Assembly (NCBI RefSeq): GCF_015390235.1
Contig: NZ_VUOH01000004.1
Location: forward strand, 434,001-498,000
Direction: 5' to 3'
From: Quadrisphaera sp. INWT6
GTDB lineage: Bacteria; Actinomycetota; Actinomycetes; Actinomycetales; Quadrisphaeraceae
DNA length: 64,000 nt
Shown: one piece after another, positions 56,118 through 64,000 of the stretch
Position numbering within the stretch: the stretch's first letter is position 1
How the letters are laid out: every line of letters begins with the position of its first letter
The notes under the pieces: generated by a model
Told to the model about the DNA's origin: nothing
The model's input: the letters and a program-made list of their open reading frames with translations, nothing else
Database searches by the model: none
Translations under genes and position numbers: made by a program

Positions 56118-57043
56118 TACTTCCTCCCCTTGGGGTCGAGCGCCTCGCGCAGGGCCTCGCCGAAGAGCGTGAAGCCGAGCGCCGTGACGGCGATGCAGAA
56201 GCCCGGCCACAGGGCCAGGTGCGGGTCGGTCGACAGGCGCGACTGGGCGTTGACGAGCATGCGCCCCCACTCCGCCGTCGACGGGTTGGAGTCGCCCAGA
56301 CCCAGGTAGCTCAGCGCCGCGACCTCGATGATCGCCGTCGCCAGCGTCAGGGTCGCCTGCACGATCACCGGGCCCAGGGAGTTGGGCAGCAGGTGGCTCA
56401 TCACCACCGTGCGGCGCCGCACCCCGAGGGAGTGGACGGCGAGCACGTAGTCCGAGCCCCGCTGCGCGAGCATCGAGCCGCGCAGCAGCCGGGCGAAGAT
56501 CGGCACCTGCGCCACCGCGATGGCGATCATCACCGACACCGGGCGCTGCCCGAGCACGGCGGCCACGCTGACGGCGAGCAGCAGGCTGGGGATCGACAGC
56601 AGGATGTCGACGACGCGCATCACGACCACGTCGACCCAGCCGCCCAGGCCGCCGGCGAGCACGCCGAGCACGGCGCCCCCGGCCAGGCCGAGCGCCGTCG
56701 AGACCACCCCGATGAGCAGCGACTGCCGCGCCCCGTAGACGAGCTGGGTGAGCAGGTCGGTGCCGGGGCTGTCCAGGCCGAGGGGGTGCCCCGGCGAGGG
56801 GCCTGGCACCGAGCTGGGGGTGACGCCGCTGTTCGGCAGCGGCACCCCGGGCTGCCCGGGTGCGATGAGCGGCGCGAACACCGCCACCAGCAGGAACAGG
56901 GCGACGATCGCCGCCCCGGCGATGGCCGCGGGGTTGCGCCGCAGCCGGCGCCACGCGCTGTGCCAGAGGCCGCCGGAGCCGACGGCGTCGGGGTCGGGGG
57001 TCGTGGGCGCGGCGGGTCCGAGCGCGTCGGAGACCTGGGTCAC
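56117..57043 (-). CDS. oppC: Oligopeptide ABC transporter permease OppC
   Basis: 308 aa. [21 protein letters not shown] is the first helix, and the EAA-like loop region is seen in [22 protein letters not shown] overlaps the oppB stop. Confidence 0.92.
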
Positions 57044-58044
57044 GAGAGCCTCACACGGGGGTCGATGACGCCGTAGAGGAGGTCGACCACCAGGTTCACC
57101 AACGCGTACGTCAGCGCGATGAACAGGATGAACCCCTGCAGGACGGCGTAGTCGAGCTGGCTGATGGCCTGGAACAGGTAGCTGCCGATGCCGTTGATGG
57201 CGAACACCGACTCGGTGAGCACCGCCCCCGAGAACAGCAGGCCGGTCTGCAGGCCGATGGTGGTGACCACGGGCAGCAGCGCGTTGCGCAGCACGTGGCG
57301 GCGGCTGACGAGCCCGCGGGGCAGGCCCTTGGCGCGGGCGGTGCGGACGTGGTCCTCACCCAGCACCTCCAGGACGGAGGCGCGGGTGATCCTCACGATG
57401 ATCGCGAGCGGGATGGTGCCCAGCGCGATGCCCGGGAGCACCAGGTGCACCAGGGCGTCGAGCGAGGCGTCCCACTCGCGGGTCAGCAGCCCGTCGAGCA
57501 CGAAGAAGCCCGTGACGTGGGTGGCGTCGATGCGCGGGTCCTGCCGGCCCGACGTCGGCAGCAGCGGCAGCCACTGCGAGAAGACGATCTTCAGCAGGTA
57601 GGCGAGGAAGAACACCGGGATGGTGACGCCCAGCAGCGAGCCGCCGACGAGCAGCGAGTCGAGCGCGCCGCCCGCGCGCCGCGCCGCGGCGTACCCCAGG
57701 GGCACGCCGAGCGCGACGGCGAAGACGAGGGCGGCCAGCGCCAGCTCGATGGTCGCGGGGAACCTGTCGAGGAAGCTCTGCAGCACCGGCTGGCCGGTGG
57801 CGCTGGAGGAGCCGAGGTCACCGCGGAGCAGCTTGCCCACGTAGGTGACGAACTGCACGGGCAGCGGCTGGTCGAAGCCGTACGCCGCGTTGACCTGGGC
57901 GATGGACGCCGGCGTCGCGCGCTGGCCGAGCAGCGCGCGGGCCGGGTCGCCGGGCAGGGCCCGCAGCCATGCGAAGAGCAGGACCACGAGCCCCGCCAGC
58001 ACCGGCACCAGCAGCAGCAGGCGCCGGACGACGAAGGAGAGCAC
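57040..58044 (-). CDS. oppB: Oligopeptide ABC transporter permease OppB
   Basis: 334 aa. LLLLVPVLAGLVVLLFAWLRALPGDPAR is the typical OppB N-terminus (in part), with five to six helices and the EAA-like loop ARAKGLPRGLVSRRHVLRNALLP. Follows oppA by 12 bp. Confidence 0.92.
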   Translation of the reverse strand: MLSFVVRRLLLLVPVLAGLVVLLFAWLRALPGDPARALLGQRATPASIAQVNAAYGFDQPLPVQFVTYVGKLLRGDLGSSSATGQPVLQSFLDRFPATIELALAALVFAVALGVPLGYAAARRAGGALDSLLVGGSLLGVTIPVFFLAYLLKIVFSQWLPLLPTSGRQDPRIDATHVTGFFVLDGLLTREWDASLDALVHLVLPGIALGTIPLAIIVRITRASVLEVLGEDHVRTARAKGLPRGLVSRRHVLRNALLPVVTTIGLQTGLLFSGAVLTESVFAINGIGSYLFQAISQLDYAVLQGFILFIALTYALVNLVVDLLYGVIDPRVRLS

Positions 58045-58056
58045 TCAGCCGGGCAG

Positions 58057-59730
58057 TCAGCTGGAGAGGCTGACGGTGTTCCAGACCTCGTCCTGGACGG
58101 GCGAGGGCTGGTAGCCCTGGACCTCGGGCGCGAACGCCAGCGAGGGCACCGGAGAGGAGATCGGCACGCCCGGGACGAACTGCGCGATCTGCTCGTTGAT
58201 GGCCTCGTAGGCCGGCACCTGCTCGTCGCGGGTGGGCAGGCCGCGGGCCGCCGTCAGCGCGTCGAACAGCTGGGCGTTGTCGAAGCCCCACTCGTTCGAC
58301 TGCTGGCCGAAGAAGACGCCGAGGAAGTTGTCGGGGTCGTTGTAGTCACCGGTCCACCCGAGCAGGTGGATGCCGTGCTCGGAGGTGCCCTGGATCTTGT
58401 CCAGGTAGTCCGGGCTCCAGCGGTTGGCCACCGGGTTCACGGTGATGCCCACGGCGGTCAGCTGCGCCTGGATCGCGGTGAAGGTGGCCACCGGGTCCGG
58501 CATGTAGGGGCGGGAGACGTCGGTCGGGTAGTTGAAGTCGATCGTCAGGTTCGACTGCCCGGCCTCGGCGAGCAGCGCCTTGGCCTTCTCCGGGTCGTAG
58601 TCGTACGTCGTGACGCTCGGGTTGTAGCCCGCGACGGTCTCGGGGATGAACTCGATCGCCGGCTCGCTGCCCTCGGGCAGCGACTGCGTGACCACGGCCT
58701 GCTTGTCGATGGCGTGGGAGATCGCCTGGCGCACGCGCACGTCGGCCAGCGCCGGGTCGGCCTGGTTGAAGCCCAGGTAGAGGATGTTGAACGCGGGGCG
58801 GTTGGCCACCTGGAAGCCCGCGTCGGTCAGGGTGCCGATGTCACCGGGGGCCACGAGGTCGTACCCGTCGATGTCGCCGGCCTGCAGCGCCTGCAGGCGC
58901 GCGTTGCCGTCGGCGATGGTGCGGACGATGACCTCGTCGACCTTCGCGGCCTCGCCCCAGTAGGTGGGGTTGGGCTTGAGGGTGACCTGCTGGCCGCGCT
59001 CCCAGGAGTCGAGCACGAACGGCCCGGTGCCCGTGGGGTGCTCGGTGGCGTAGGCGGAGAAGCGGGGGTCGTCCTCGGTGCCGCCGGTGTTGTTCGCGTC
59101 GTACTGGTCCATGGCCGTCGGGCTCTGCATCGAGAAGGCCGGCAGCGACAGGGTCTGGATGAAGCCCGCGAAGGGCTGCGTCAGCGTGACGGTGGCCTGG
59201 GTGGCGGAGTCGGCGGTGCAGCCGCCGTAGATGCCGCGCTCGCCCTCGGCGCCGTCGGCGAAGCCCTTGAAGATCGAGTTGTAGTAGTAGCTGATGTTCT
59301 GCGACTGGTTCAGGCCGGTCCAGCCGTGCCACCTGTCGAAGTTGGCGCACACGGCCGCGCCGTCGAACGCCGTGCCGTCGGAGAACTCCACGCCCTGCTT
59401 CAGCTGGAAGGTCCAGGAGAGGCCGTCGTCGCTGCCGGTCCACGACTCCGCGAGCAGGGGGGCCGGGTCGGCGGTGCCGGGCTGGGTGCCCACGAGGCCC
59501 TCGAAGATCTGCCGCGCGACGCGGAAGGTCTCGCCGTCGGAGGCGAACGCCGGGTCGAGCATGACCGGGTCGGAGGAGGCCGCGAAGACGAAGGTGCCCC
59601 CGCCTCCACCGCTGCCGCTGGAGCCCTCGCTGCTGGTGGTGTCGCGCTCGCTCTGGGCGCAGCCGGTCAGGGCCACGAGCGCTGCCAGGGTCACGGCAGC
59701 GGGGGCGAGCAGGCGGCGGGGGGCTCTCAC
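58057..59730 (-). CDS. oppA: Oligopeptide/dipeptide-binding lipoprotein OppA
   Basis: 557 aa from GTG with GAGGAG upstream. Signal peptide and lipobox AALVALTGCAQ, Ser/Gly linker, then the SBP5 fold (FVFAASSDPVMLDPAFASDGE, GVEFSDGTAFDGA, RQAISHAIDKQAVV). Probably the substrate-binding protein of the Opp system. Substrate peptides are unknown. Confidence 0.93.
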   Translation of the reverse strand: MRAPRRLLAPAAVTLAALVALTGCAQSERDTTSSEGSSGSGGGGGTFVFAASSDPVMLDPAFASDGETFRVARQIFEGLVGTQPGTADPAPLLAESWTGSDDGLSWTFQLKQGVEFSDGTAFDGAAVCANFDRWHGWTGLNQSQNISYYYNSIFKGFADGAEGERGIYGGCTADSATQATVTLTQPFAGFIQTLSLPAFSMQSPTAMDQYDANNTGGTEDDPRFSAYATEHPTGTGPFVLDSWERGQQVTLKPNPTYWGEAAKVDEVIVRTIADGNARLQALQAGDIDGYDLVAPGDIGTLTDAGFQVANRPAFNILYLGFNQADPALADVRVRQAISHAIDKQAVVTQSLPEGSEPAIEFIPETVAGYNPSVTTYDYDPEKAKALLAEAGQSNLTIDFNYPTDVSRPYMPDPVATFTAIQAQLTAVGITVNPVANRWSPDYLDKIQGTSEHGIHLLGWTGDYNDPDNFLGVFFGQQSNEWGFDNAQLFDALTAARGLPTRDEQVPAYEAINEQIAQFVPGVPISSPVPSLAFAPEVQGYQPSPVQDEVWNTVSLSS

Positions 59731-59878
59731 AGGGGTCTCCTCGGAGTCTCGACCAGCCGCCCCCTTCTTTGGACGCGGCCCGTGCACGTTAAGCCGTGGA
59801 CCGGACCCCGAACGCCCTGGGGGTCGACTGGGAGGTCACGATCCGGACACGGCCCCCGCGCCCGCAGCCGTCGCCCCG

Positions 59879-60583
59879 TCAGTGCGCGAGCGGCACCGAC
59901 GCCTCCTCGTCGGGGGCCCGGCCCGCGGCGACGGCGGCCAGGAAAGCGACGCCGCGGCCCTCCAGGGAGGCGACCCGCACCAGGCCCGGGCGGGCCTCCA
60001 GCTCGACCACGCAGGGGATGCCGACGGTGGGCACCCCAGCCGCGAGCGCGCTGGTCACACCGGTGGTGGAGTCCTCCAGGGCGACGCAGCGGGCCGGGTC
60101 GACGCCGAGGCGGCGGGCGGCCTCGAGGTAGGGGTCGGGGGCGGGCTTGCCGCGGCGCACGGCGTCACCGGTGACCACCTCGTCGAAGGTCCCCTCCGGC
60201 AGCACGGCCACCAGCTCGCGGGCCAGCACCTCCCACGACATCGTGACCAGCGCGCACGGCACGCCCGCGGCCCGGACGGCGGCGAGCAGCTCGCGGGCCC
60301 CGGGGCGCCAGGGCACCTCGCGGCGGACCGACTCCACCACCCGGCCCAGGAGCGCGGCCACGACGTCGTCGATCGGCAGGTCGACCCCGCCCTCGGTGCG
60401 CAGGCGCCGCGCCGACTCGCGCAGGTCGGAGCCGACCAGGGAGCGGGCCTGCTCGTCGGACCAGGAGCCGCCGTGCTCGGCCACGAGGGCGAACTCGGCC
60501 TCGAACCAGTACGGCTCGGTGTCGACGAGGGTGCCGTCCATGTCCCACAGGACGGCGGCGGGCAGCTCGTGTGCGGCGTTCAC
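59879..60583 (-). CDS. HAD-family hydrolase
   Basis: 234 aa. LWDMDGTLVDTEP (nucleophile Asp), VTMSWEVLA, KPAPDPYLEAARRLG and ALEDSTTGVTSA are the four HAD motifs; beta-phosphoglucomutase/phosphatase-like with a helical cap. Substrate unknown. Confidence 0.88.
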   Translation of the reverse strand: MNAAHELPAAVLWDMDGTLVDTEPYWFEAEFALVAEHGGSWSDEQARSLVGSDLRESARRLRTEGGVDLPIDDVVAALLGRVVESVRREVPWRPGARELLAAVRAAGVPCALVTMSWEVLARELVAVLPEGTFDEVVTGDAVRRGKPAPDPYLEAARRLGVDPARCVALEDSTTGVTSALAAGVPTVGIPCVVELEARPGLVRVASLEGRGVAFLAAVAAGRAPDEEASVPLAH

Positions 60584-60606
60584 GCTCCACCACCCTAGGC
60601 AGCGGG

Positions 60607-61287
60607 TCAGCCGCCGGGCTTGACCAGGCCCGTCTCGTAGGCCGTGACCACGGCCTGGACGCGGTCGCGGGCCCCCAGCTTGGCGAGCACCCGGCTCACG
60701 TGCGTCTTGACCGTGGCCTCCGCGACGAACAGGTCGGAGGCGATCTCGGTGTTCGAGCGGCCCTTCGCCATGAGGACGAGCACCTCCCGCTCGCGCTCGG
60801 TCAGGGCGTCGAGCAGGTGGCTGGACGCCGCGCCCTCGCCGTCCTCCCCCGAGGGGAGCAGCGGCGCGACGTGCTCGAGCAGCCGCCGGGTGGTCGACGG
60901 CGCGATGACCGCGTCTCCGGCGTGCACGGTGCGCACGGCGGCGAGCAGCTCCTCGGGCGGGGCGTCCTTGAGGAGGAACCCGCTGGCGCCGGCGCGGATG
61001 GCCGCCAGGGCGTACTCGTCGAGGTCGAAGGTGGTGAGGACCACCACCTTCGACGCCGGCAGCGACGCCGTGATGCGGGCGGTGGCCTCGATGCCGTCGA
61101 CGCGCGGCATGCGCACGTCCATGAGCACCACGTCGGGCTGGACCGCGGTGGCCATCGAGACCGCCTGCTCGCCGTCGCCGGCCTCCCCCACGACCTGCAG
61201 GTCGGGCTGGGAGTCGATGACCATGCGGAAGCCGGCGCGCAGCAGCTGCTGGTCGTCGACGAGCAGCACCCTGATCGGACTCGTCAC
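60607..61287 (-). CDS. NarL/FixJ-family response regulator
   Basis: 226 aa. IRVLLVDDQQLLRAGF, VLMDVRMPRVDGIEA (phospho-Asp), KDAPPEELLAAVR and the LuxR helix-turn-helix TEREREVLVLMAKGRSNTEIASDLF. No kinase in the window next to it; the 11-bp gap to the FtsX gene suggests co-transcription, and the kinase may lie beyond the right edge. Confidence 0.92.
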   Translation of the reverse strand: MTSPIRVLLVDDQQLLRAGFRMVIDSQPDLQVVGEAGDGEQAVSMATAVQPDVVLMDVRMPRVDGIEATARITASLPASKVVVLTTFDLDEYALAAIRAGASGFLLKDAPPEELLAAVRTVHAGDAVIAPSTTRRLLEHVAPLLPSGEDGEGAASSHLLDALTEREREVLVLMAKGRSNTEIASDLFVAEATVKTHVSRVLAKLGARDRVQAVVTAYETGLVKPGG

Positions 61288-61298
61288 GCTCGGCGACC

Positions 61299-64000
61299 CT
61301 ACTGCTCGGCCAGGGCGGCGACGGGCGGGGTGCGCACCGCCCGCCGGGCCGGGAGGACCGAGGCCAGCAGCCCCGCGGCGACGGCCACCACCAGGAGCAG
61401 CGCGAGGCGCCCCCACGGCAGCTCGGGGGTCCAGATGGCCGCGCCCCCCGCGGTGGCGACCCCGCCGAGCAGCGAGGCGGCGCCCGCCCAGCCGTACAGC
61501 GACCCGAGGACCACCCCGAGGAGCCCGCCGACCCCGGCGACCAGGGCCCCCTCCAGCGCCAGCATGCGGCGCAGCTGCCCGCGCGTCAGGCCCAGGGCCC
61601 GCAGGACGGCGTTCTCACGGGTCCTCTCGATCACCGACAGGCTCAGCGTGTTGGCCACGCCGACCAGGGCGATGACGACGGCGACGGCGAGCAGCCCCAC
61701 GACGACCAGGAGCATCGTGTCGATGATCCGCTCGTAGCCGGCGCGCTCGGCGGCCGCCCCGGAGACGGAGACCGGGGAGGTGGCGACGTCCGTGCCGGTG
61801 GTGTCCGTGACGGCGGTCTGGACCTCCCCGGCGACCTCCACCGGGTCGGCGTCGCCGGACAGGTGCACCCACAGCGCCGAGCTCGCGGCGCCGGGGTCGG
61901 TCGCGGTGAGGTCCGCGGGCAGCACCAGCGCCTGGTACCCGCCGAGGTCGGTGACGGCCACGCGCAGCGCGTGCCCCTGCGGCGCCGCCCCGGCCCACCC
62001 GGTCGGCGCGCCCTGGTCGTCGTACTGGGCCTGGGCGGTCGCGGGGTAGGCGACCACCTGGTCGCCGTCGGTGACGCCGAGGGCGTCGGCGAGGTCGCGG
62101 GGCACCACGACGGTGCCGGGCGCCAGGGCGTCGACCCACGCCGGGTCGGGCAGCACCGAGGCGAGCTGCTCGCGGGTCGCGGCGGCGGCGTCGACCCAGA
62201 CCTGGTCGGTCGGGTCGGGGGTGGTGCCCCGGTTGGCGGCCAGGGAGGCGGTCAGCACCGGGGTCCAGGCCGCGACGCCGGGGACCGCGGTCACGGCCTG
62301 CGCGACCTCGGGGGCCAGCGGCTGGGGACCGTCGGGACCGTCGACCGCCCTGACCTGCACGTCGACAGGGAACTGCCGGTCGAGGGCCGCCGCGAGGGTG
62401 CGGCTGGTGGTGGCAGCGCCGACCACCATCAGCGCCACCAGCGTGGTGCCGATGAGCAGCGCCCCCGTGGTGGAGGCGGTGCGACGGGGGTTGCGGACGG
62501 CGTTGAGGGCGGCGAGGCGCGCCGGGGCGCCTCCGCCCCGGGCGACCAGGCGGCCCACGAGGGCCACGGCCTGCGGCACCAGGAAGACCGCGCCGAGCAG
62601 CACGCCGCTGAAGGAGGCCATGCCGCCGAGGACGGCGGCGGCGATGCCGAGGGTGGCGAGGTCGCCGTCGGTGCCCGTCGTGGTGTCGCTCGAGGTCAGC
62701 ACCCCGGTGGCCAGCACCACGCCACCGACGAGGAGCACGCCGCCGCCGACCAGGAGCACCAGCGAGGACGCCAGGCGGACCTTGGAGGTGCGGGTGCGCA
62801 GGTCGGGCGCGGCGGCCGGGCGCAGCGCGGCCAGCGGGGAGACCCGCGTGGCGGCCCGGGCCGGGGCGAGCGCGGCCACCACGGTGGCCCCGGTGCCCAC
62901 GACGAGCGGCGCGATGACGGCCACCGGGGTCAGCACCACCCCCGCGGGCACCGGGACCCCCGGGGCGAAGCGCGCGAGGACGGCCGCGGCGACGGCGGAC
63001 AGCCCCGCCCCCACCAGCACGCCGACCACCGAGGCGGCCACGCCCAGCGCCGCCGCCTCGGCGAGCACGCTGCGCCGCACCTGGCGCTTGGTGGCGCCCA
63101 CGCAGCGCAGCAGCGCCAGCTGGTGGGTCCGCTGCGCCACCAGCACCGAGAAGGTGTTGGTGATGACGGTCGTGGCCACGAACAGGGCCACCGCGGCGAA
63201 GGCCAGCACGATGCTCGTGAGCACGCGGGCGCTGCCGAGGGCGCTGTCGACGGCGCTGTCGACCACCTGCTGGGTGGTCAGCACGTCGACCGGGGGCGCG
63301 TCACCGGTCCAGCCCTGCGAGGGGTCCCACCCACCGGTCCGGGTCTGCAGGCCCGCGGCGTCCAGGCGGACGGCGACGGCGTCGCGGACCGCCTCCGGCG
63401 AGGCTCCCGGCGCGGCACGCACCAGCACCGCGCTGAAGCCGGTGAGGGGCGCGCCGGAGGTGTCGGTGTAGTTCCCGCTGGTCCACGCGAGGGCGTCCGC
63501 CGTGGTGGCGAGCGCCGACCCGGAGGAGTCGAGGAGGGCGCCGGCGTCGTCGTCGAGCAGGCCGACCACGGTCACCGGCACGTCGACCGGCTCGGGCGCG
63601 CTCGTGGCGGTGCCGTCGGCGGAGGTCGCGGCGGTGGTCGTGGCGGTGGTGGTGGGGTAGGTGCGCACCGACAGCGTCCCGCCCAGCCCGACGTCGAGGC
63701 GGTCCGCGGTCGAGGCGCTCAGCGCGACCTCGCCGGAGGCGCTGGGCAGCTCGCCCGCGGCGAGCCGGTCGCGGTCCGCGGCCGCCAGCGCGGGCGCGGT
63801 GGCCGTGTTGCGCAGGCCGGTGTACTCGGTGCCGCGCTCCCCCACGAGCTGCACCCCGGAGTCGACGCGCCCGTCGGCGGCGGCCACGGACGGCGCGCCC
63901 GCCGCGTCGGCGACCTCGGCACCGGTGAGCGGCTCGCCGTTGGTGCGGACGACGACGTCGGCCCCCGCGTAGGGAGCCGCCACCGACGCGCTGATCGTGC
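61299..64000 (-). CDS. FtsX-type ABC transporter permease, N-terminus beyond right edge
   Basis: About 900 residues are visible, with no start in the window. Two FtsX domains are present: VFVATTVITNTFSVLVAQRTHQLALLRCVGATKRQV (in part) and LVGVANTLSLSVIERTRENAVLRALGLTRGQL (in part), with periplasmic domains before each. MacB/LolC-like permease of the large FtsX group. Substrate unknown; the downstream regulator may control it. The ATPase is expected further upstream (right). Confidence 0.85.
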   Translation of the reverse strand, partial: TISASVAAPYAGADVVVRTNGEPLTGAEVADAAGAPSVAAADGRVDSGVQLVGERGTEYTGLRNTATAPALAAADRDRLAAGELPSASGEVALSASTADRLDVGLGGTLSVRTYPTTTATTTAATSADGTATSAPEPVDVPVTVVGLLDDDAGALLDSSGSALATTADALAWTSGNYTDTSGAPLTGFSAVLVRAAPGASPEAVRDAVAVRLDAAGLQTRTGGWDPSQGWTGDAPPVDVLTTQQVVDSAVDSALGSARVLTSIVLAFAAVALFVATTVITNTFSVLVAQRTHQLALLRCVGATKRQVRRSVLAEAAALGVAASVVGVLVGAGLSAVAAAVLARFAPGVPVPAGVVLTPVAVIAPLVVGTGATVVAALAPARAATRVSPLAALRPAAAPDLRTRTSKVRLASSLVLLVGGGVLLVGGVVLATGVLTSSDTTTGTDGDLATLGIAAAVLGGMASFSGVLLGAVFLVPQAVALVGRLVARGGGAPARLAALNAVRNPRRTASTTGALLIGTTLVALMVVGAATTSRTLAAALDRQFPVDVQVRAVDGPDGPQPLAPEVAQAVTAVPGVAAWTPVLTASLAANRGTTPDPTDQVWVDAAAATREQLASVLPDPAWVDALAPGTVVVPRDLADALGVTDGDQVVAYPATAQAQYDDQGAPTGWAGAAPQGHALRVAVTDLGGYQALVLPADLTATDPGAASSALWVHLSGDADPVEVAGEVQTAVTDTTGTDVATSPVSVSGAAAERAGYERIIDTMLLVVVGLLAVAVVIALVGVANTLSLSVIERTRENAVLRALGLTRGQLRRMLALEGALVAGVGGLLGVVLGSLYGWAGAASLLGGVATAGGAAIWTPELPWGRLALLLVVAVAAGLLASVLPARRAVRTPPVAALAEQ

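Overview
The window is very GC-rich actinobacterial chromosome. The evidence is a Pup-proteasome system (pup, prcB, prcA, pafA, dop, mpa), the PafBC damage regulators, RbpA, HelY, many GTG starts, and long chains of genes joined by 4-bp ATGA/GTGA overlaps. The gene content and very high GC would fit a Kineosporia/Kineococcus-like actinomycete, but the genus is inference only. No tRNA, rRNA, CRISPR array, phage or insertion sequence was seen.

Layout. 1-5.7 kb: a polyamine-type operon (SatD-like regulator, agmatinase-family ureohydrolase, flavin amine oxidase cut by the left edge), a glycerophosphodiesterase with an MFS transporter, and homocysteine S-methyltransferase. 6-10.7 kb: rbpA, then a coupled lipoprotein/mannolipid operon (amidohydrolase, lnt, polyprenol-phosphate mannosyltransferase). 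10.8-18.8 kb: 5'-3' exonuclease, helY, tatC, tatA, two small genes and pafC-pafB, the order known from M. tuberculosis Rv2090-Rv2096c. 18.8-20.1 kb: an AAA ATPase gene behind an unusual six-half-site operator. 20-30.5 kb: one minus-strand nitrate-assimilation operon (narK, nasA, a 115-aa protein, nirB, nirD, cysG, an nnaR-like regulator, a CbiX-type chelatase). 30.6-33.4 kb: two FKBP isomerases and pafA. 33.5-37 kb: an SOS-controlled DUF222/HNH endonuclease, a 146-aa unknown and a GNAT. 37-39 kb: pup-prcB-prcA. 39-43.5 kb: HEAT protein, a 17 x 11-bp minisatellite, a two-component system and a secreted acidic protein. 43.5-49.7 kb: dop, DUF3054, mpa, trmI and an M50 protease. 49.8-54 kb: RecB-like nuclease, GGDEF/EAL protein and methyltransferase. 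54-59.7 kb: oppABCDF. 59.9-64 kb: HAD phosphatase, LuxR-type response regulator and an FtsX-type permease cut by the right edge.

The genes group into working units. Pup is deamidated by Dop, ligated by PafA, and its targets are unfolded by Mpa into PrcBA, all encoded here but in three blocks. The nitrate operon encodes uptake, two reductases and the siroheme enzymes one reductase needs, together with its probable regulator. The most notable regulatory DNA is: the TGTAG array before the AAA gene; a 14-bp element repeated before narK and cysG at almost the same distance from each start; the fourfold TGACG/CGTCA palindrome of the two-component system; and a perfect LexA box inside a leaderless promoter.

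Caution. Seven genes, most of them conserved or operon-locked, carry single-base frame breaks, usually in or beside G/C runs, and an eighth probable break lies near the start of ppm1. This looks like sequence error rather than gene decay. Those genes are annotated across the breaks.
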